Assembly: GCF_014647835.1 (NCBI RefSeq)
Contig: NZ_BMPY01000009.1
Coordinates: 1-64,000, forward strand
Direction of reading: 5' to 3'
Length of the DNA stretch: 64,000 nt
Source of the DNA: Microbispora rosea subsp. aerata
GTDB taxonomy: Bacteria > Actinomycetota > Actinomycetes > Streptosporangiales > Streptosporangiaceae
The notes below the pieces were generated by a model. The model had not been told where the DNA came from. It made no database searches and saw nothing but the letters and a program-made list of their open reading frames with translations. Positions 16,108 through 24,244 of the stretch are shown one piece after another (position 1 is the first letter of the stretch; each line of letters opens with the position of its first letter). Position numbers and translations under genes: made by a program.

Positions 16108-17787
16108 TCAGGACACCGCGGGGAGGATCACGGCCGAGGGGTGGCGGGGGTCGTGCAGGATCTCCTGGTCGGAGGCGACCATCGGGGTGCCCGCCGTCAG
16201 CGGCGCGCCGGTGCCCGGGTTGCGCGCGATGCGCGGATAGGCGCCGCTCGCCACCTGCACGCGGATGCGGTGGCCGCGGCGGAACCTGTGGCCCATCGGC
16301 CACAGGTCGATCTCCACCCGGCGCACGCCGTCCGCGTCGCCGCGGTCGGCGGGAGTCAGGCGGCGCACGCCCTCGCAGACGTTCATCGACGCGCCGTCGG
16401 GGTGCACGTCGCACACCCGCACGACGAAGTCGGTGTGCTCCCTGCCGGTGCGCGCGAACAGCTCGGCGCTCACCGGGCCGATCATGTCGACGTCCCGGTC
16501 GAGCGGGTCGGAGGTGTAGACGAGCACGTCGCGCCGGGCCTCCAGGCGCCGGTTGTCCCGCGGCTCGGAGTTGCCGATCAGCACCGGCCCGCCGATCACC
16601 GGCGTGGGGTGCGCGGGGTCGTAGCGGTAGCGGTCCGGCTCGCCGCCCGCCGGGTTGTCCCGCGACAGGGCGAAGCCCGGCTGCAGGTGCCAGCGCTCGC
16701 GCCGCATGCCGGGCGGCGGCCAGTCCGGCTCGTCCCGCCACTCGCCCGCGCCGGTCACGAACAGCCGTACGGGGGAGGGCCGCAGCCCCGAGGGGTCGCC
16801 GAGCAGGTGGGCGCGGAACCAGGCCAGGGCGTCGGCGTTGGCCGCCCGCCCGTGCCGGATGTCGGCGTGATACCACGGCCCGATCGTCAGGTACGGCCGC
16901 CTGCCGGCCCTCCGCAGCGCGGCGTAGTCCTTGAGCTGCCAGGGCAGGAACACGTCATACCAGCCGCCGGTCATCGTGACCTCGGCGCCGACCTGCTCCA
17001 CCGACGCGGAGAAGTCCCTCTTATCCCAGTACGTGCAGAAGGTCTCTCCGTGATGGGCCAGCAGCTCCCGGAAGAACGGCAGCGGCCGGCCCGCCGACAG
17101 CAGGTCGAGCTCGGGCAGCGGGTGGCCCGCCAGGCCCGACAGCACGGCCCGCCGTGTGCGCCGGGGCGCGGTGAACGCGGCCACCCCGCCCAGCCTGCCC
17201 TCCAAGTGCGCGGTGAGCGTCGTCCAGATCAGCGTCGACTCCAGCGCGAACGACCCCCCGACGTACGCCGCGTCGCGGAAGCACGAGGCGGTCACCTGGA
17301 TGGCCATCGCCCGCAGGTCGGGGGTCTCCGCCGCGATCGCCCACTGCGTGTAGCCGAGGTAGGAGGGCCCGTGCATGGCGAAGCCGCCGCCGTACCACGA
17401 CTGCGCCCGCATCCACTCGACCGTGGCCAGGCCGTCCTCCTGCTCGTGGGCCAGGGGGTCGAGGCGGCCGCCGGAGCCGAAACCGCCCCGGCAGCTCTGC
17501 AGCAGCACCTGGAACCCGTGCCGGGCGAAGGTCCAGCCGTACATCCAGCCGACCACCCCGCCCCTGCCGTACGGCGTGCGGATCAGGATCGTCGGCGGCC
17601 GGTCGGCGCCGATCGGGGCGTAGTGATCGGCGAGGAGGGTCACGCCGTCCGGCATCGGCACGGGGACGTTCCTGCGCACCCGGACTCTCCGGCCCGGCGG
17701 GCCGATCGGGCCCGTCACTCCACCCGGGCCGCCGGAGCCTCCCGGAACGCGGCGGTGCGGCGGCAGGCCGACCGGCACGCGGACCAT
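16108..17787 (-). CDS. CocE/NonD-family alpha/beta hydrolase (X-Pro dipeptidyl-peptidase class)
   Basis: Serine hydrolase of 559 aa. The N-terminal alpha/beta domain (from MPDGVTLLADHYAP) contains the nucleophile elbow GPSYLG with Ser near residue 150. The catalytic Asp lies near GGWYDVFL and the His near GPWYHAD. The C-terminal jelly-roll domain (SDPLDRDVDMIGPVSAELFA; VRRVEIDLWPMGHRFRRGH) is typical of the family, which includes cocaine esterase and acyl-ester or X-Pro peptidases. No signal peptide is present, so it is probably cytoplasmic. ATG at 17787 follows AAGGAGGGG. It is transcribed divergently from the trp leader region. Substrate unknown. Confidence 0.9.
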   Translation of the reverse strand: MVRVPVGLPPHRRVPGGSGGPGGVTGPIGPPGRRVRVRRNVPVPMPDGVTLLADHYAPIGADRPPTILIRTPYGRGGVVGWMYGWTFARHGFQVLLQSCRGGFGSGGRLDPLAHEQEDGLATVEWMRAQSWYGGGFAMHGPSYLGYTQWAIAAETPDLRAMAIQVTASCFRDAAYVGGSFALESTLIWTTLTAHLEGRLGGVAAFTAPRRTRRAVLSGLAGHPLPELDLLSAGRPLPFFRELLAHHGETFCTYWDKRDFSASVEQVGAEVTMTGGWYDVFLPWQLKDYAALRRAGRRPYLTIGPWYHADIRHGRAANADALAWFRAHLLGDPSGLRPSPVRLFVTGAGEWRDEPDWPPPGMRRERWHLQPGFALSRDNPAGGEPDRYRYDPAHPTPVIGGPVLIGNSEPRDNRRLEARRDVLVYTSDPLDRDVDMIGPVSAELFARTGREHTDFVVRVCDVHPDGASMNVCEGVRRLTPADRGDADGVRRVEIDLWPMGHRFRRGHRIRVQVASGAYPRIARNPGTGAPLTAGTPMVASDQEILHDPRHPSAVILPAVS

Positions 17788-17893
17788 GACGCCCCTCCTT
17801 CCCCGGCCAAAAGCGCGTCACCCCAGGCCGAGTGTGGCGTTCCCTCCAGTAACAGAATATCTGTCCGGTTCTCGTGCTACCAGCCACGTCGCG

Positions 17894-17923
17894 TTGCATG
17901 ATCGCCACCGGCGCGGCTACGCT
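17894..17923 (+). promoter_or_regulatory. Promoter of the trp leader, apparently leaderless
   Basis: TTGCAT, an 18-nt spacer and TACGCT (17918-17923) end 6 nt before the ATG of the Trp-rich leader peptide. A start site about 7 nt after the -10 element would fall at or next to the ATG, so the leader peptide would be read from a leaderless transcript. Confidence 0.55.
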
Positions 17924-17929
17924 TACCAC

Positions 17930-17968
17930 ATGCGAACTCATCCACCAACCCAGTGGTGGCGCCGCTGA
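17930..17968 (+). CDS. trpL: trp leader peptide
   Basis: A 12-codon reading frame, MRTHPPTQWWRR, with tandem Trp codons (TGG TGG at residues 9-10) near its end. It lies ~100 bp before the anthranilate synthase start. Its stop codon sits inside the first arm of a set of mutually exclusive hairpins. This is the arrangement of a classical tryptophan attenuator, where ribosome stalling at the Trp codons decides which hairpin forms. It has no ribosome site but is preceded by a -10-like element at leaderless spacing. Confidence 0.88.
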   Translation: MRTHPPTQWWRR

Positions 17969-18031
17969 CAGGCGGCGTTCTCGCATTCGCATCGAAGTGA
18001 CCGGCCGCCCCGTGAGAGGCGGCTTTCTGTG
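17961..18031 (+). promoter_or_regulatory. Tryptophan transcription attenuator
   Basis: Four pairing segments are visible. Segment 1 is GCCGC (17961-17965) and segment 2 is GGCGGC (17971-17976), which together form a pause hairpin. Segment 3 is GCCGCC (18004-18009) and segment 4 is GGCGGC (18018-18023), forming the terminator, followed by TTTCTGTGTG. Segment 2 is also complementary to segment 3, giving the antiterminator. A ribosome stalled on the Trp codons would cover segment 1, favour 2:3 and allow read-through into the anthranilate synthase gene. Confidence 0.85.
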
Positions 18032-18067
18032 TGTCCGCCCCGGGGCATACGAAAAGGGGCGTGGACA

Positions 18068-20203
18068 GTGGAGACAAGCGGATATACCACGGCCGGTGGT
18101 TTCGCGGTCGAGCGCCGGGTGCGCGAGGTGCCCGAGAAGGCGCTCGAGGAGATCGTCACGGCGCTGGGGGAGCGGCGCGGCGGCGCCTTCTCCTCCGGCA
18201 TGGACTACCCGGGCCGTTACAGCAGGTGGGCGTTCGGCTACGTCGACCCCTGCCTGGAGATCGTGGCGCGGGGACGGCGGATCTCCGCCCGCGCGCTCAA
18301 CGAGCGCGGGGAGGTCGTGCTTCCGGTCATCGTCTCCTGCCTGCTGGCCGCGGGCAAGCCGGTGTCCGAGCCGACCCAGGGCTACGTCGAGGTGCACGTT
18401 CCCGAGTCCGAGGAGCTGCTGCCCGAGGAGATGCGCAGCCGCCGGCCCACCGTCTTCACCGCGATCAGGGAGATCATCGCGGCGTTCCGGTCCGACGACC
18501 CGCACCTCGGCCTGTACGGCGCCTTCGGCTACGACCTGGCCTTCCAGTTCGAGCCGATCCGCTACCGCCTGACCCGGCCCGGCGACCAGCGCGACCTGGT
18601 GCTGCACCTGCCCGACCGGCTCGTCGTGATCGACCGGGTCCGCGAGACCAGCCTCGAGCACTGCTACGAGTTCACCGTCGACGGCGTCTCCACCCACGGC
18701 CTGGAGCGCACCGGCGAGACGATCCCCCTGGTCACGCCCGGCGAGATCCCGCCGAACCCGGTGCGGGGCACCTACGCCCAGGTCGTCGCCAAGGCCAAGG
18801 AGAAGTTCCAGCGCGGCGACCTGTTCGAGGTGGTCCCCGGCCAGGTCTTCCACGGCCCCTGCACCGACCCCGCCGCCTTCTACCGCTCGCTGCGCACCGA
18901 GAACCCCGCGCCGTACGAGTTCCTGCTCAACCTCGGCGACGGCGAGCACCTGGTCGGCGCCTCGCCCGAGATGTACGTCCGGGTGACCGGCGACCGGGTG
19001 GAGACCTGCCCGATCTCCGGCACCATCGCCCGCGGGGCCAACCCGGTCGAGGACGCCGAGGCCATCCGCACGCTGCTGTCCAGCGTGAAGGAGGAGTCGG
19101 AGCTCACCATGTGCACCGACGTGGACCGCAACGACAAGTCGCGGATCTGCGTCCCCGGCAGCGTACGGGTGATCGGCCGCCGCCAGATCGAGATGTACTC
19201 CCGGCTGATCCACACCGTGGACCACATCGAGGGCCGCCTGCGCCCCGAGTTCGACGCCCTCGACGCGTTCCTCACCCACATGTGGGCCGTCACCGTCACC
19301 GGCGCGCCCAAGACGTGGGCCATGCAGTTCATCGAGGACCACGAGGAGACCACCCGCCGCTGGTACGGCGGCGCGGTCGGCTTCATCGGCTTCGACGGCT
19401 CGATGAACACCGGCCTGACCCTGCGCACCGCGCAGATCCGCAACGGCGTCGCCACCGTGCGGGCCGGGGCCACGCTGCTGTACGACTCCGATCCCGAGGC
19501 CGAGGAGCGGGAGACCGAGCTCAAGGCCAGCGCCCTGCTCGCCGCGCTCGCCGCGTCCGTCCGCCCCCGCGAGGAGGCGCGGCCGGAGCCCCGGGCCGCA
19601 CTGCCGGGCGAGGGCCACCGCGTGCTGCTCGTCGACCACGAGGACTCCTTCGTCAACACCCTCGCCGACTACTTCCGCCAGCAGGGCGCGTCCGTGGTCA
19701 CGCTGCGGCACGGCTTCCCGCTGGACAAGCTCGACGAGATCGCGCCCACGCTCGTCGTGCTGTCGCCCGGCCCCGGCTGGCCGTCCGACTTCGGCTGCTC
19801 GGCGCTCATCGAGGCGCTGTACGCCCGGAACCTTCCGGTGTTCGGGGTGTGCCTGGGCCTGCAGGCCATGGTCGAGCACGCCGGCGGCACGCTCGAGCTG
19901 CTGCCGTACCCGGAGCACGGCAAGCGCGGCCGGGTCCGCCGCGAGGGCGACAGCGCGCTGCTCGACGGCCTGCCCGAGGAGTTCGTCGCGGCCCGTTACC
20001 ACTCCCTGCACGCCAAGGGGCCGGGGGTCAAGGGCTTCCGGGTCACCGCGTACACGCCGGACGGCGCGGCCATGGCGATCGAGGACGCCGAGAACCTGCG
20101 CTTCGCGGTGCAGTTCCACCCCGAGTCGATCCTGACCACGCAGGGCGGCGCGGGGGCGAGGATCATCGCCAACGTCCTGCGGCTTTGCGCGCGTCATGGC
20201 TGA
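18068..20203 (+). CDS. trpE: Fused anthranilate synthase TrpE-TrpG
   Basis: Single-chain anthranilate synthase of 711 aa, converting chorismate and glutamine to anthranilate, the first step of tryptophan synthesis. Residues ~1-500 are the chorismate-binding domain (YGAFGYDLAFQFEP, CPISGTIARG, SELTMCTDVDRNDKSRIC, TVTGAPKTWAM, YGGAVGFIGFDGSMN). Residues ~515-711 are a class I glutamine amidotransferase with nucleophile C595 in FGVCLGLQAM and H684/E686 in VQFHPES. GTG at 18068 has GAAAAGGGGC upstream and is favoured over the GTG-less 18029 start. The Trp-codon attenuator upstream shows that the gene serves tryptophan supply. Related fused enzymes also occur in phenazine-type pathways (PhzE), but the leader argues against that here. 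Confidence 0.93.
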   Translation: METSGYTTAGGFAVERRVREVPEKALEEIVTALGERRGGAFSSGMDYPGRYSRWAFGYVDPCLEIVARGRRISARALNERGEVVLPVIVSCLLAAGKPVSEPTQGYVEVHVPESEELLPEEMRSRRPTVFTAIREIIAAFRSDDPHLGLYGAFGYDLAFQFEPIRYRLTRPGDQRDLVLHLPDRLVVIDRVRETSLEHCYEFTVDGVSTHGLERTGETIPLVTPGEIPPNPVRGTYAQVVAKAKEKFQRGDLFEVVPGQVFHGPCTDPAAFYRSLRTENPAPYEFLLNLGDGEHLVGASPEMYVRVTGDRVETCPISGTIARGANPVEDAEAIRTLLSSVKEESELTMCTDVDRNDKSRICVPGSVRVIGRRQIEMYSRLIHTVDHIEGRLRPEFDALDAFLTHMWAVTVTGAPKTWAMQFIEDHEETTRRWYGGAVGFIGFDGSMNTGLTLRTAQIRNGVATVRAGATLLYDSDPEAEERETELKASALLAALAASVRPREEARPEPRAALPGEGHRVLLVDHEDSFVNTLADYFRQQGASVVTLRHGFPLDKLDEIAPTLVVLSPGPGWPSDFGCSALIEALYARNLPVFGVCLGLQAMVEHAGGTLELLPYPEHGKRGRVRREGDSALLDGLPEEFVAARYHSLHAKGPGVKGFRVTAYTPDGAAMAIEDAENLRFAVQFHPESILTTQGGAGARIIANVLRLCARHG

Positions 20204-20261
20204 GTAAAGAGGCCGTCGAGGCCGGCGCCGGCGCGGCGGGGGAGCCGTAGAGTCCACTGCC

Positions 20262-21527
20262 GTGCCGGAGCCGAGACCGAACGACCTGCTGCCCGTCCTC
20301 CTCCCCGACTCGGTGCGCGCGGCCCTGCTCGCGCCCATGGTCGACCAGCACTGCTGCGGCGTGCGCCGCGACGACACCACCAGGTCGGGGTTCGAGCAGC
20401 TCATCGGCGAGGGCGGCACGCCCGCGCCGCCCGGGACCACGCACTTCGACACCCCGGCCGGCCTGGCGATCCGCCGTTGGTGCGCGCCGGTCCTCGGCCT
20501 GGAGCCGCACGCCCCCGCCACCGTCTACCTGTCGCGGCGCGCCGAGCTCGGCGCGGCCGAGGTCAACCGGCGGCTGCTGCGCGGCGCGGGGGTGTCGGCC
20601 TTCCTGGTCGACACCGGGCTCGACGCCCCCGCCACGCTCACGCCGTCCGAGATGGGACGTCTCGGCGCGGCGGCCGCCGACGAGATCGTCCGGCTGGAGC
20701 AGGTCGAGCAGGACGTCGCCGAGGCCGGGGTGCCCGCCGCCGACTACGCCGGGCTGCTCAGGGACGAGCTCGCGGCCCGCGCGGCCCGGGCCGCCGCGCT
20801 CACGTCGGTCGCGGCGCACCGGTGCGGCCTCGGCTTCGATCCCTCCCGGCCCTCGCGCGGCACCGTGATCGCGGCGGCCGGGCGCAGGCTCGCCGACCCC
20901 AAGTCCCGCCTGGACGACCCGGTCCTCGTACGGCACCTGCTCTGGGCGGCGGTCGACGTCGCCAGGGAGCGGGCCCTGCCGCTGCAGTTCCACTGCGGCG
21001 TCTCCGGCGTCGGCGCGGGCGCCACCGGCCCCGGTTCGAGCGGCCCGGGTTTCGGCGGCACAGGCTTCGGCGGCCCGGGTTTCGGCGGGGCCGGCCAGGC
21101 CGACGCCGGCGTCGCCGGCCATCTGGGCGACCCCGCCCGGCTGACCGGGTTCGTCCGCGCCCTCGCCCCGCTCGGGGTGCCGGTCGTCCTGCTGCACTGT
21201 TACCCCTACCACCGCCAGGCGGCGTACCTGGCGAGCGTCTTCCCGCACGTGTACGTGGACGCCGGGCCCGCCGTCGCCCACACCGCCGCGGGCTCTGCCC
21301 AGGTCCTGCGTGAGCTGCTCGAAATCGTCCCGTTTCACAAGCAGATGTACGGCTCCGGCTGCCACGGCGTCGCCGAATTGTGCTTTCTCGCCGCGCTGTG
21401 CCACCGCCGCGGGCTGGCCCGGGTGCTCGCCGACCGGATCGCCGAGGGCGAGTGGAGCCCGGCCGACGCGGCCCGGATCGCCCACATGATCGGCGCGGGC
21501 AACGCCCGCAGGGTTTACCGGCTCTGA
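20262..21527 (+). CDS. Amidohydrolase-family protein (FluG N-terminal type)
   Basis: Protein of 421 aa with the amidohydrolase TIM-barrel layout. It has an early MVDQHCCGV motif (modified HxH site), HFDTPAGLAIRRWCAP, PLQFHCGVSG (metal-ligand His), PVVLLHCYPYHRQAAYLASVFPHVYVD split across two strands, and a C-terminal MYGSGCHGVAEL region. This pattern resembles the amidohydrolase half of FluG/glutamine-synthetase-like proteins. A Gly-rich insert of FGGxG units (21048-21090) interrupts the barrel. TAGAGT at 20248-20253 lies 8 nt before the GTG, so the message may be leaderless. It follows the anthranilate synthase gene by 58 bp on the same strand but has no evident role in Trp synthesis. Reaction unknown. 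Confidence 0.75.
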   Translation: MPEPRPNDLLPVLLPDSVRAALLAPMVDQHCCGVRRDDTTRSGFEQLIGEGGTPAPPGTTHFDTPAGLAIRRWCAPVLGLEPHAPATVYLSRRAELGAAEVNRRLLRGAGVSAFLVDTGLDAPATLTPSEMGRLGAAAADEIVRLEQVEQDVAEAGVPAADYAGLLRDELAARAARAAALTSVAAHRCGLGFDPSRPSRGTVIAAAGRRLADPKSRLDDPVLVRHLLWAAVDVARERALPLQFHCGVSGVGAGATGPGSSGPGFGGTGFGGPGFGGAGQADAGVAGHLGDPARLTGFVRALAPLGVPVVLLHCYPYHRQAAYLASVFPHVYVDAGPAVAHTAAGSAQVLRELLEIVPFHKQMYGSGCHGVAELCFLAALCHRRGLARVLADRIAEGEWSPADAARIAHMIGAGNARRVYRL

Positions 21528-21554
21528 ATTCCCGCATCCGCCGCAGCCGAATTG

Positions 21555-21572
21555 ATCCTCCTTTATGAGGAT
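21555..21572. promoter_or_regulatory. Inverted repeat before the ABC transporter operon
   Basis: ATCCTC-CTTTAT-GAGGAT is a perfect 6-6-6 inverted repeat 36 bp before the ATPase start, in an unusually AT-rich patch. It could be an operator for a GntR- or PadR-like regulator or a small hairpin ending the preceding gene. Confidence 0.4.
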
Positions 21573-21607
21573 GATTTGCGATTCAAGGCGCGGAATAATC
21601 GCGCTCG

Positions 21608-22498
21608 ATGGCTGCCATAGAGATTAAAAATCTTGTCAAGTCGTTCGGGCCGGTCAAGGCCGTGGACGGCGTCTCGTTCAGCGTGGAGGCCGGATCCGTC
21701 ACCGGATATCTCGGCCCCAACGGAGCCGGCAAGACCACGACGCTCCGCTCCCTGCTCGGCCTGGTCACCCCCGACTCCGGTGAGGCGCTGGTGAACGGCA
21801 GGCGCTACGTCGCGCTTCCCCGCCCGGTGACCGAGGTCGGCGCCGTGCTCGAGGCCACGAACTTCCACCCCGGCCGGACCGCCCGCAACCACCTGCGCGT
21901 CCTGTGCACGGCGGCCGGGCTGCCCGGCAGCCGCGCCGACGAGGCCCTCGAACAGGTCGGCCTCGCCGACGCCGCGGACAAACGCGTGCTCGGCTTCTCG
22001 CTGGGCATGCGGCAGCGGCTCGCGCTCGCCTCGGCCCTGCTCGGCCGGCCCCGCGTCTACATCCTGGACGAGCCGGCCAACGGCCTCGACCCGGCGGGCA
22101 TCGAGTGGCTGCGCGGATTCCTGCGCCATCTCGCCCACGTCGAGGGGGCGGCGGTGCTCGTCTCCAGCCACGTGCTGGCGGAGGTCGAGCAGACCGTCGA
22201 CAACGTCGTGATCATCGCCAAGGGCCGCCTGGTCCGCCAGGGCAGCCTGGCCGAGCTGACCAGCAACGGCGAACGGGTGATCCGGGTGCGCTCCGCCCAG
22301 GCGGCCGACCTCGCCCCCGCCCTGGAGACGGCGGGCGGGATGGTCGAACGCGTGGAGGACGGCCTGCTGCGGGTGCGCGGGCTGGACGCGGAGACCATCG
22401 GCCGGGTCGCCCTGGACCGGCGGATCGTGGTCACCGAGGTCACGCAGGAGCGGTCCGACCTGCAGACGGTCTTCCTCGAGCTCACGGAGGGACGATGA
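21608..22498 (+). CDS. ABC transporter ATP-binding protein
   Basis: ATPase of 296 aa that powers an ABC-2 type exporter. Walker A is GPNGAGKTTT (~residues 37-46), the signature region is GFSLGMRQRLALA, Walker B is VYILDEPANGLDP and the switch His lies in VLVSSHVLAE. The last ~75 residues are the extra C-terminal domain seen in ABC-2 drug and antibiotic exporter ATPases. The stop overlaps the permease start as ATGA, so the two are coupled. No ribosome site is visible before the ATG at 21608. Confidence 0.93.
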   Translation: MAAIEIKNLVKSFGPVKAVDGVSFSVEAGSVTGYLGPNGAGKTTTLRSLLGLVTPDSGEALVNGRRYVALPRPVTEVGAVLEATNFHPGRTARNHLRVLCTAAGLPGSRADEALEQVGLADAADKRVLGFSLGMRQRLALASALLGRPRVYILDEPANGLDPAGIEWLRGFLRHLAHVEGAAVLVSSHVLAEVEQTVDNVVIIAKGRLVRQGSLAELTSNGERVIRVRSAQAADLAPALETAGGMVERVEDGLLRVRGLDAETIGRVALDRRIVVTEVTQERSDLQTVFLELTEGR

Positions 22499-23283
22499 GC
22501 CTCATCCCCGGCCTCGTCAGGGCCGAGCTGCGCAAGCTGTTCACCACCCGGCTGTGGTGGATCATGCTGATCGTCACCTTGCTGCTCGTCGGGATGTACC
22601 TGGGCTTCTTCATGGCGTTCGCGGGAGTGAGCCAGGACGGCGGCGCGATGCCCGAGCTGGACACCCCGCAGTGGACGGAGATCGCCTGGGCGACCGGGGC
22701 CAGCACCGGGATCTTCGTGATGATCCTCGGCGTCGTCATGATGACCTCCGAGTACCGCTACCAGACGATCACCGGGACCTTCCTCGTCACTCCCCGGCGG
22801 GGCCTGGTGATCGTCGCCAAGCTGCTGGCCGGGCTGATCGTGGGCGCGCTGTTCGCCCTGGCCGTGCTGGTCTTCGAGGCGGTCACGGTGATCCCGGCGG
22901 TGACGCTCGCCGGAGGCGAGTTCTCGCCGTCGGCCTCGCGGGTCCCGCAGATCAGCCTCGGCATCGTCGCGACGCTGACGTTGTACGCGGTGTTCGGCAT
23001 CGGCCTGGGAGCGCTCGTGCGCAACCAGATCGGGGGCATCGTGGCCGCCGTCGTCTGGTCGTACGTGATCGAGGGCATCTTCACGGGCATCCCGGCGCTG
23101 CACGGCGTGGGCAAGTGGCTGCCGGCCGGCGCGGCCCAGGCGCTGATGAGCATCGACTTGGACACCGGCCTCGGCCGGCCCGAATGGCTGCCCGCGTGGG
23201 CGGGCGCCCTCGTCCTGGTCGGTTACGGCCTGGTGTTCGCCGCCGTGGCCGCCGCCACCACCGTCCGGCGCGACATCACCTGA
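22495..23283 (+). CDS. ABC-2 type transporter permease
   Basis: Integral membrane protein of 262 aa with six predicted helices, including LWWIMLIVTLLLVGMYLGFF, IFVMILGVVMMTSEYRYQTI and AGLIVGALFALAVLVFEAVT. It forms the channel partner of the ATPase encoded immediately upstream (4-bp overlap). The EYRYQTITGTFL segment after helix 2 is typical of ABC-2 permeases that export drugs or lipids. GGAGGGACG lies just before the ATG. Substrate unknown. Confidence 0.9.
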   Translation: MSLIPGLVRAELRKLFTTRLWWIMLIVTLLLVGMYLGFFMAFAGVSQDGGAMPELDTPQWTEIAWATGASTGIFVMILGVVMMTSEYRYQTITGTFLVTPRRGLVIVAKLLAGLIVGALFALAVLVFEAVTVIPAVTLAGGEFSPSASRVPQISLGIVATLTLYAVFGIGLGALVRNQIGGIVAAVVWSYVIEGIFTGIPALHGVGKWLPAGAAQALMSIDLDTGLGRPEWLPAWAGALVLVGYGLVFAAVAAATTVRRDIT

Positions 23284-23307
23284 CCTCACGCGGAGACGTC
23301 CCCGAAG

Positions 23308-23333
23308 GCGGGCGAGGCGCTCGCCTCGCCCGC
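23308..23333. terminator. Bidirectional terminator hairpin
   Basis: GCGGGCGAGGCG-CT-CGCCTCGCCCGC has perfect 12-bp arms in the gap between the convergent permease and VOC genes. A hairpin formed on either strand could end both transcripts. Confidence 0.75.
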
Positions 23334-23377
23334 GGGCACGATCGGCGAATGGGGACCGGGCCGAGGGTGGAGCGGCG

Positions 23378-24115
23378 TCAGCCCCTGCCGAGGACGCAGA
23401 ACTCGTGGCCCTCCGGGTCGGCCAGCACCTTCCACGGCACGTCGCCCTGGCCGACGTCGGCGGGCGTCGCGCCGAGGGCCCGCAGCCGGGCCACCTCCGC
23501 GGCCTGGTTCTCCACGGGGTCGGGCAGCAGATCGATGTGGACACGGTGCCACACGGCCGGCTCGGCGGGCGCGCGAAGCAGCTCCAGGTACGGCCCGACA
23601 CCCTCGGGCGCACGCAGCCTCGCGAAGTCGTCGCTCGCCTCGTGCACGGTCCAGCCGATCGCCTCGCGCCAGAACCGGAGCATGGCCCGCGGATCGGCGC
23701 AGTCCACGACCACCGCGGCGATCGGCCCGGTGTCCCGGTAGACCTCCCGAGGCTCCAGCACGCAGAAGACGTTGCCCTCCGGGTCGGCCAGGACCGTCCA
23801 CGGCACATCGCCCTGGCCGACGTCGGCGGGCGTGGCGCCGAGCTCCCGCAGACGCGCGACCAGCTCCGCCCGGTGGGCCTCGGAGGTTGTGGCGAGGTCG
23901 AGGTGCACGCGGTATCTGACCGCCTCGGGGTCCGGGACCTTGACGACGTCGATGCAGACGGCGGCGGGGTCCGGCCAGTGGAATCCCACGGGTTCGACGT
24001 TGGTCACGCCGGGGCCCTCGCTGGACACGCCCCAGCCGAGCGCCTCCGCCCAGAACCGCCCGACCGCCGCGTCGTCCCGGGCCTTGATGTTCACCTGAAC
24101 CAGTCGCAGTGCCAT
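23378..24115 (-). CDS. Two-domain glyoxalase/bleomycin-resistance (VOC) protein
   Basis: Protein of 245 aa made of two VOC domains (~1-122 and ~123-245). Both begin with a beta-strand of the type LVQVNIKARD / AAVVVDCADP, followed by FWxEAxGW. Both end with a nearly identical block (LGATPADVGQGDVPW, VLADPEG, FCVL). These folds bind metal or sequester small hydrophobic toxins. The repeated block is also close to identical in DNA (23397-23491 versus 23763-23857), implying recent homogenisation. ATG at 24115 is the start that fits the domain; there is no strong ribosome site. Substrate unknown. Confidence 0.88.
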   Translation of the reverse strand: MALRLVQVNIKARDDAAVGRFWAEALGWGVSSEGPGVTNVEPVGFHWPDPAAVCIDVVKVPDPEAVRYRVHLDLATTSEAHRAELVARLRELGATPADVGQGDVPWTVLADPEGNVFCVLEPREVYRDTGPIAAVVVDCADPRAMLRFWREAIGWTVHEASDDFARLRAPEGVGPYLELLRAPAEPAVWHRVHIDLLPDPVENQAAEVARLRALGATPADVGQGDVPWKVLADPEGHEFCVLGRG

Positions 24116-24244
24116 TCGGCCGATCCTAGGCGCACGCGGACGGCCGCCCGTCCGGCCGGCGTCGCCGGGGGCCGAGTCGCGGATGGCGCGCCCGAGCTGG
24201 TTTGCTTGGACGGTCACCATCGGCATCGTCAACGGGGAATGTGA

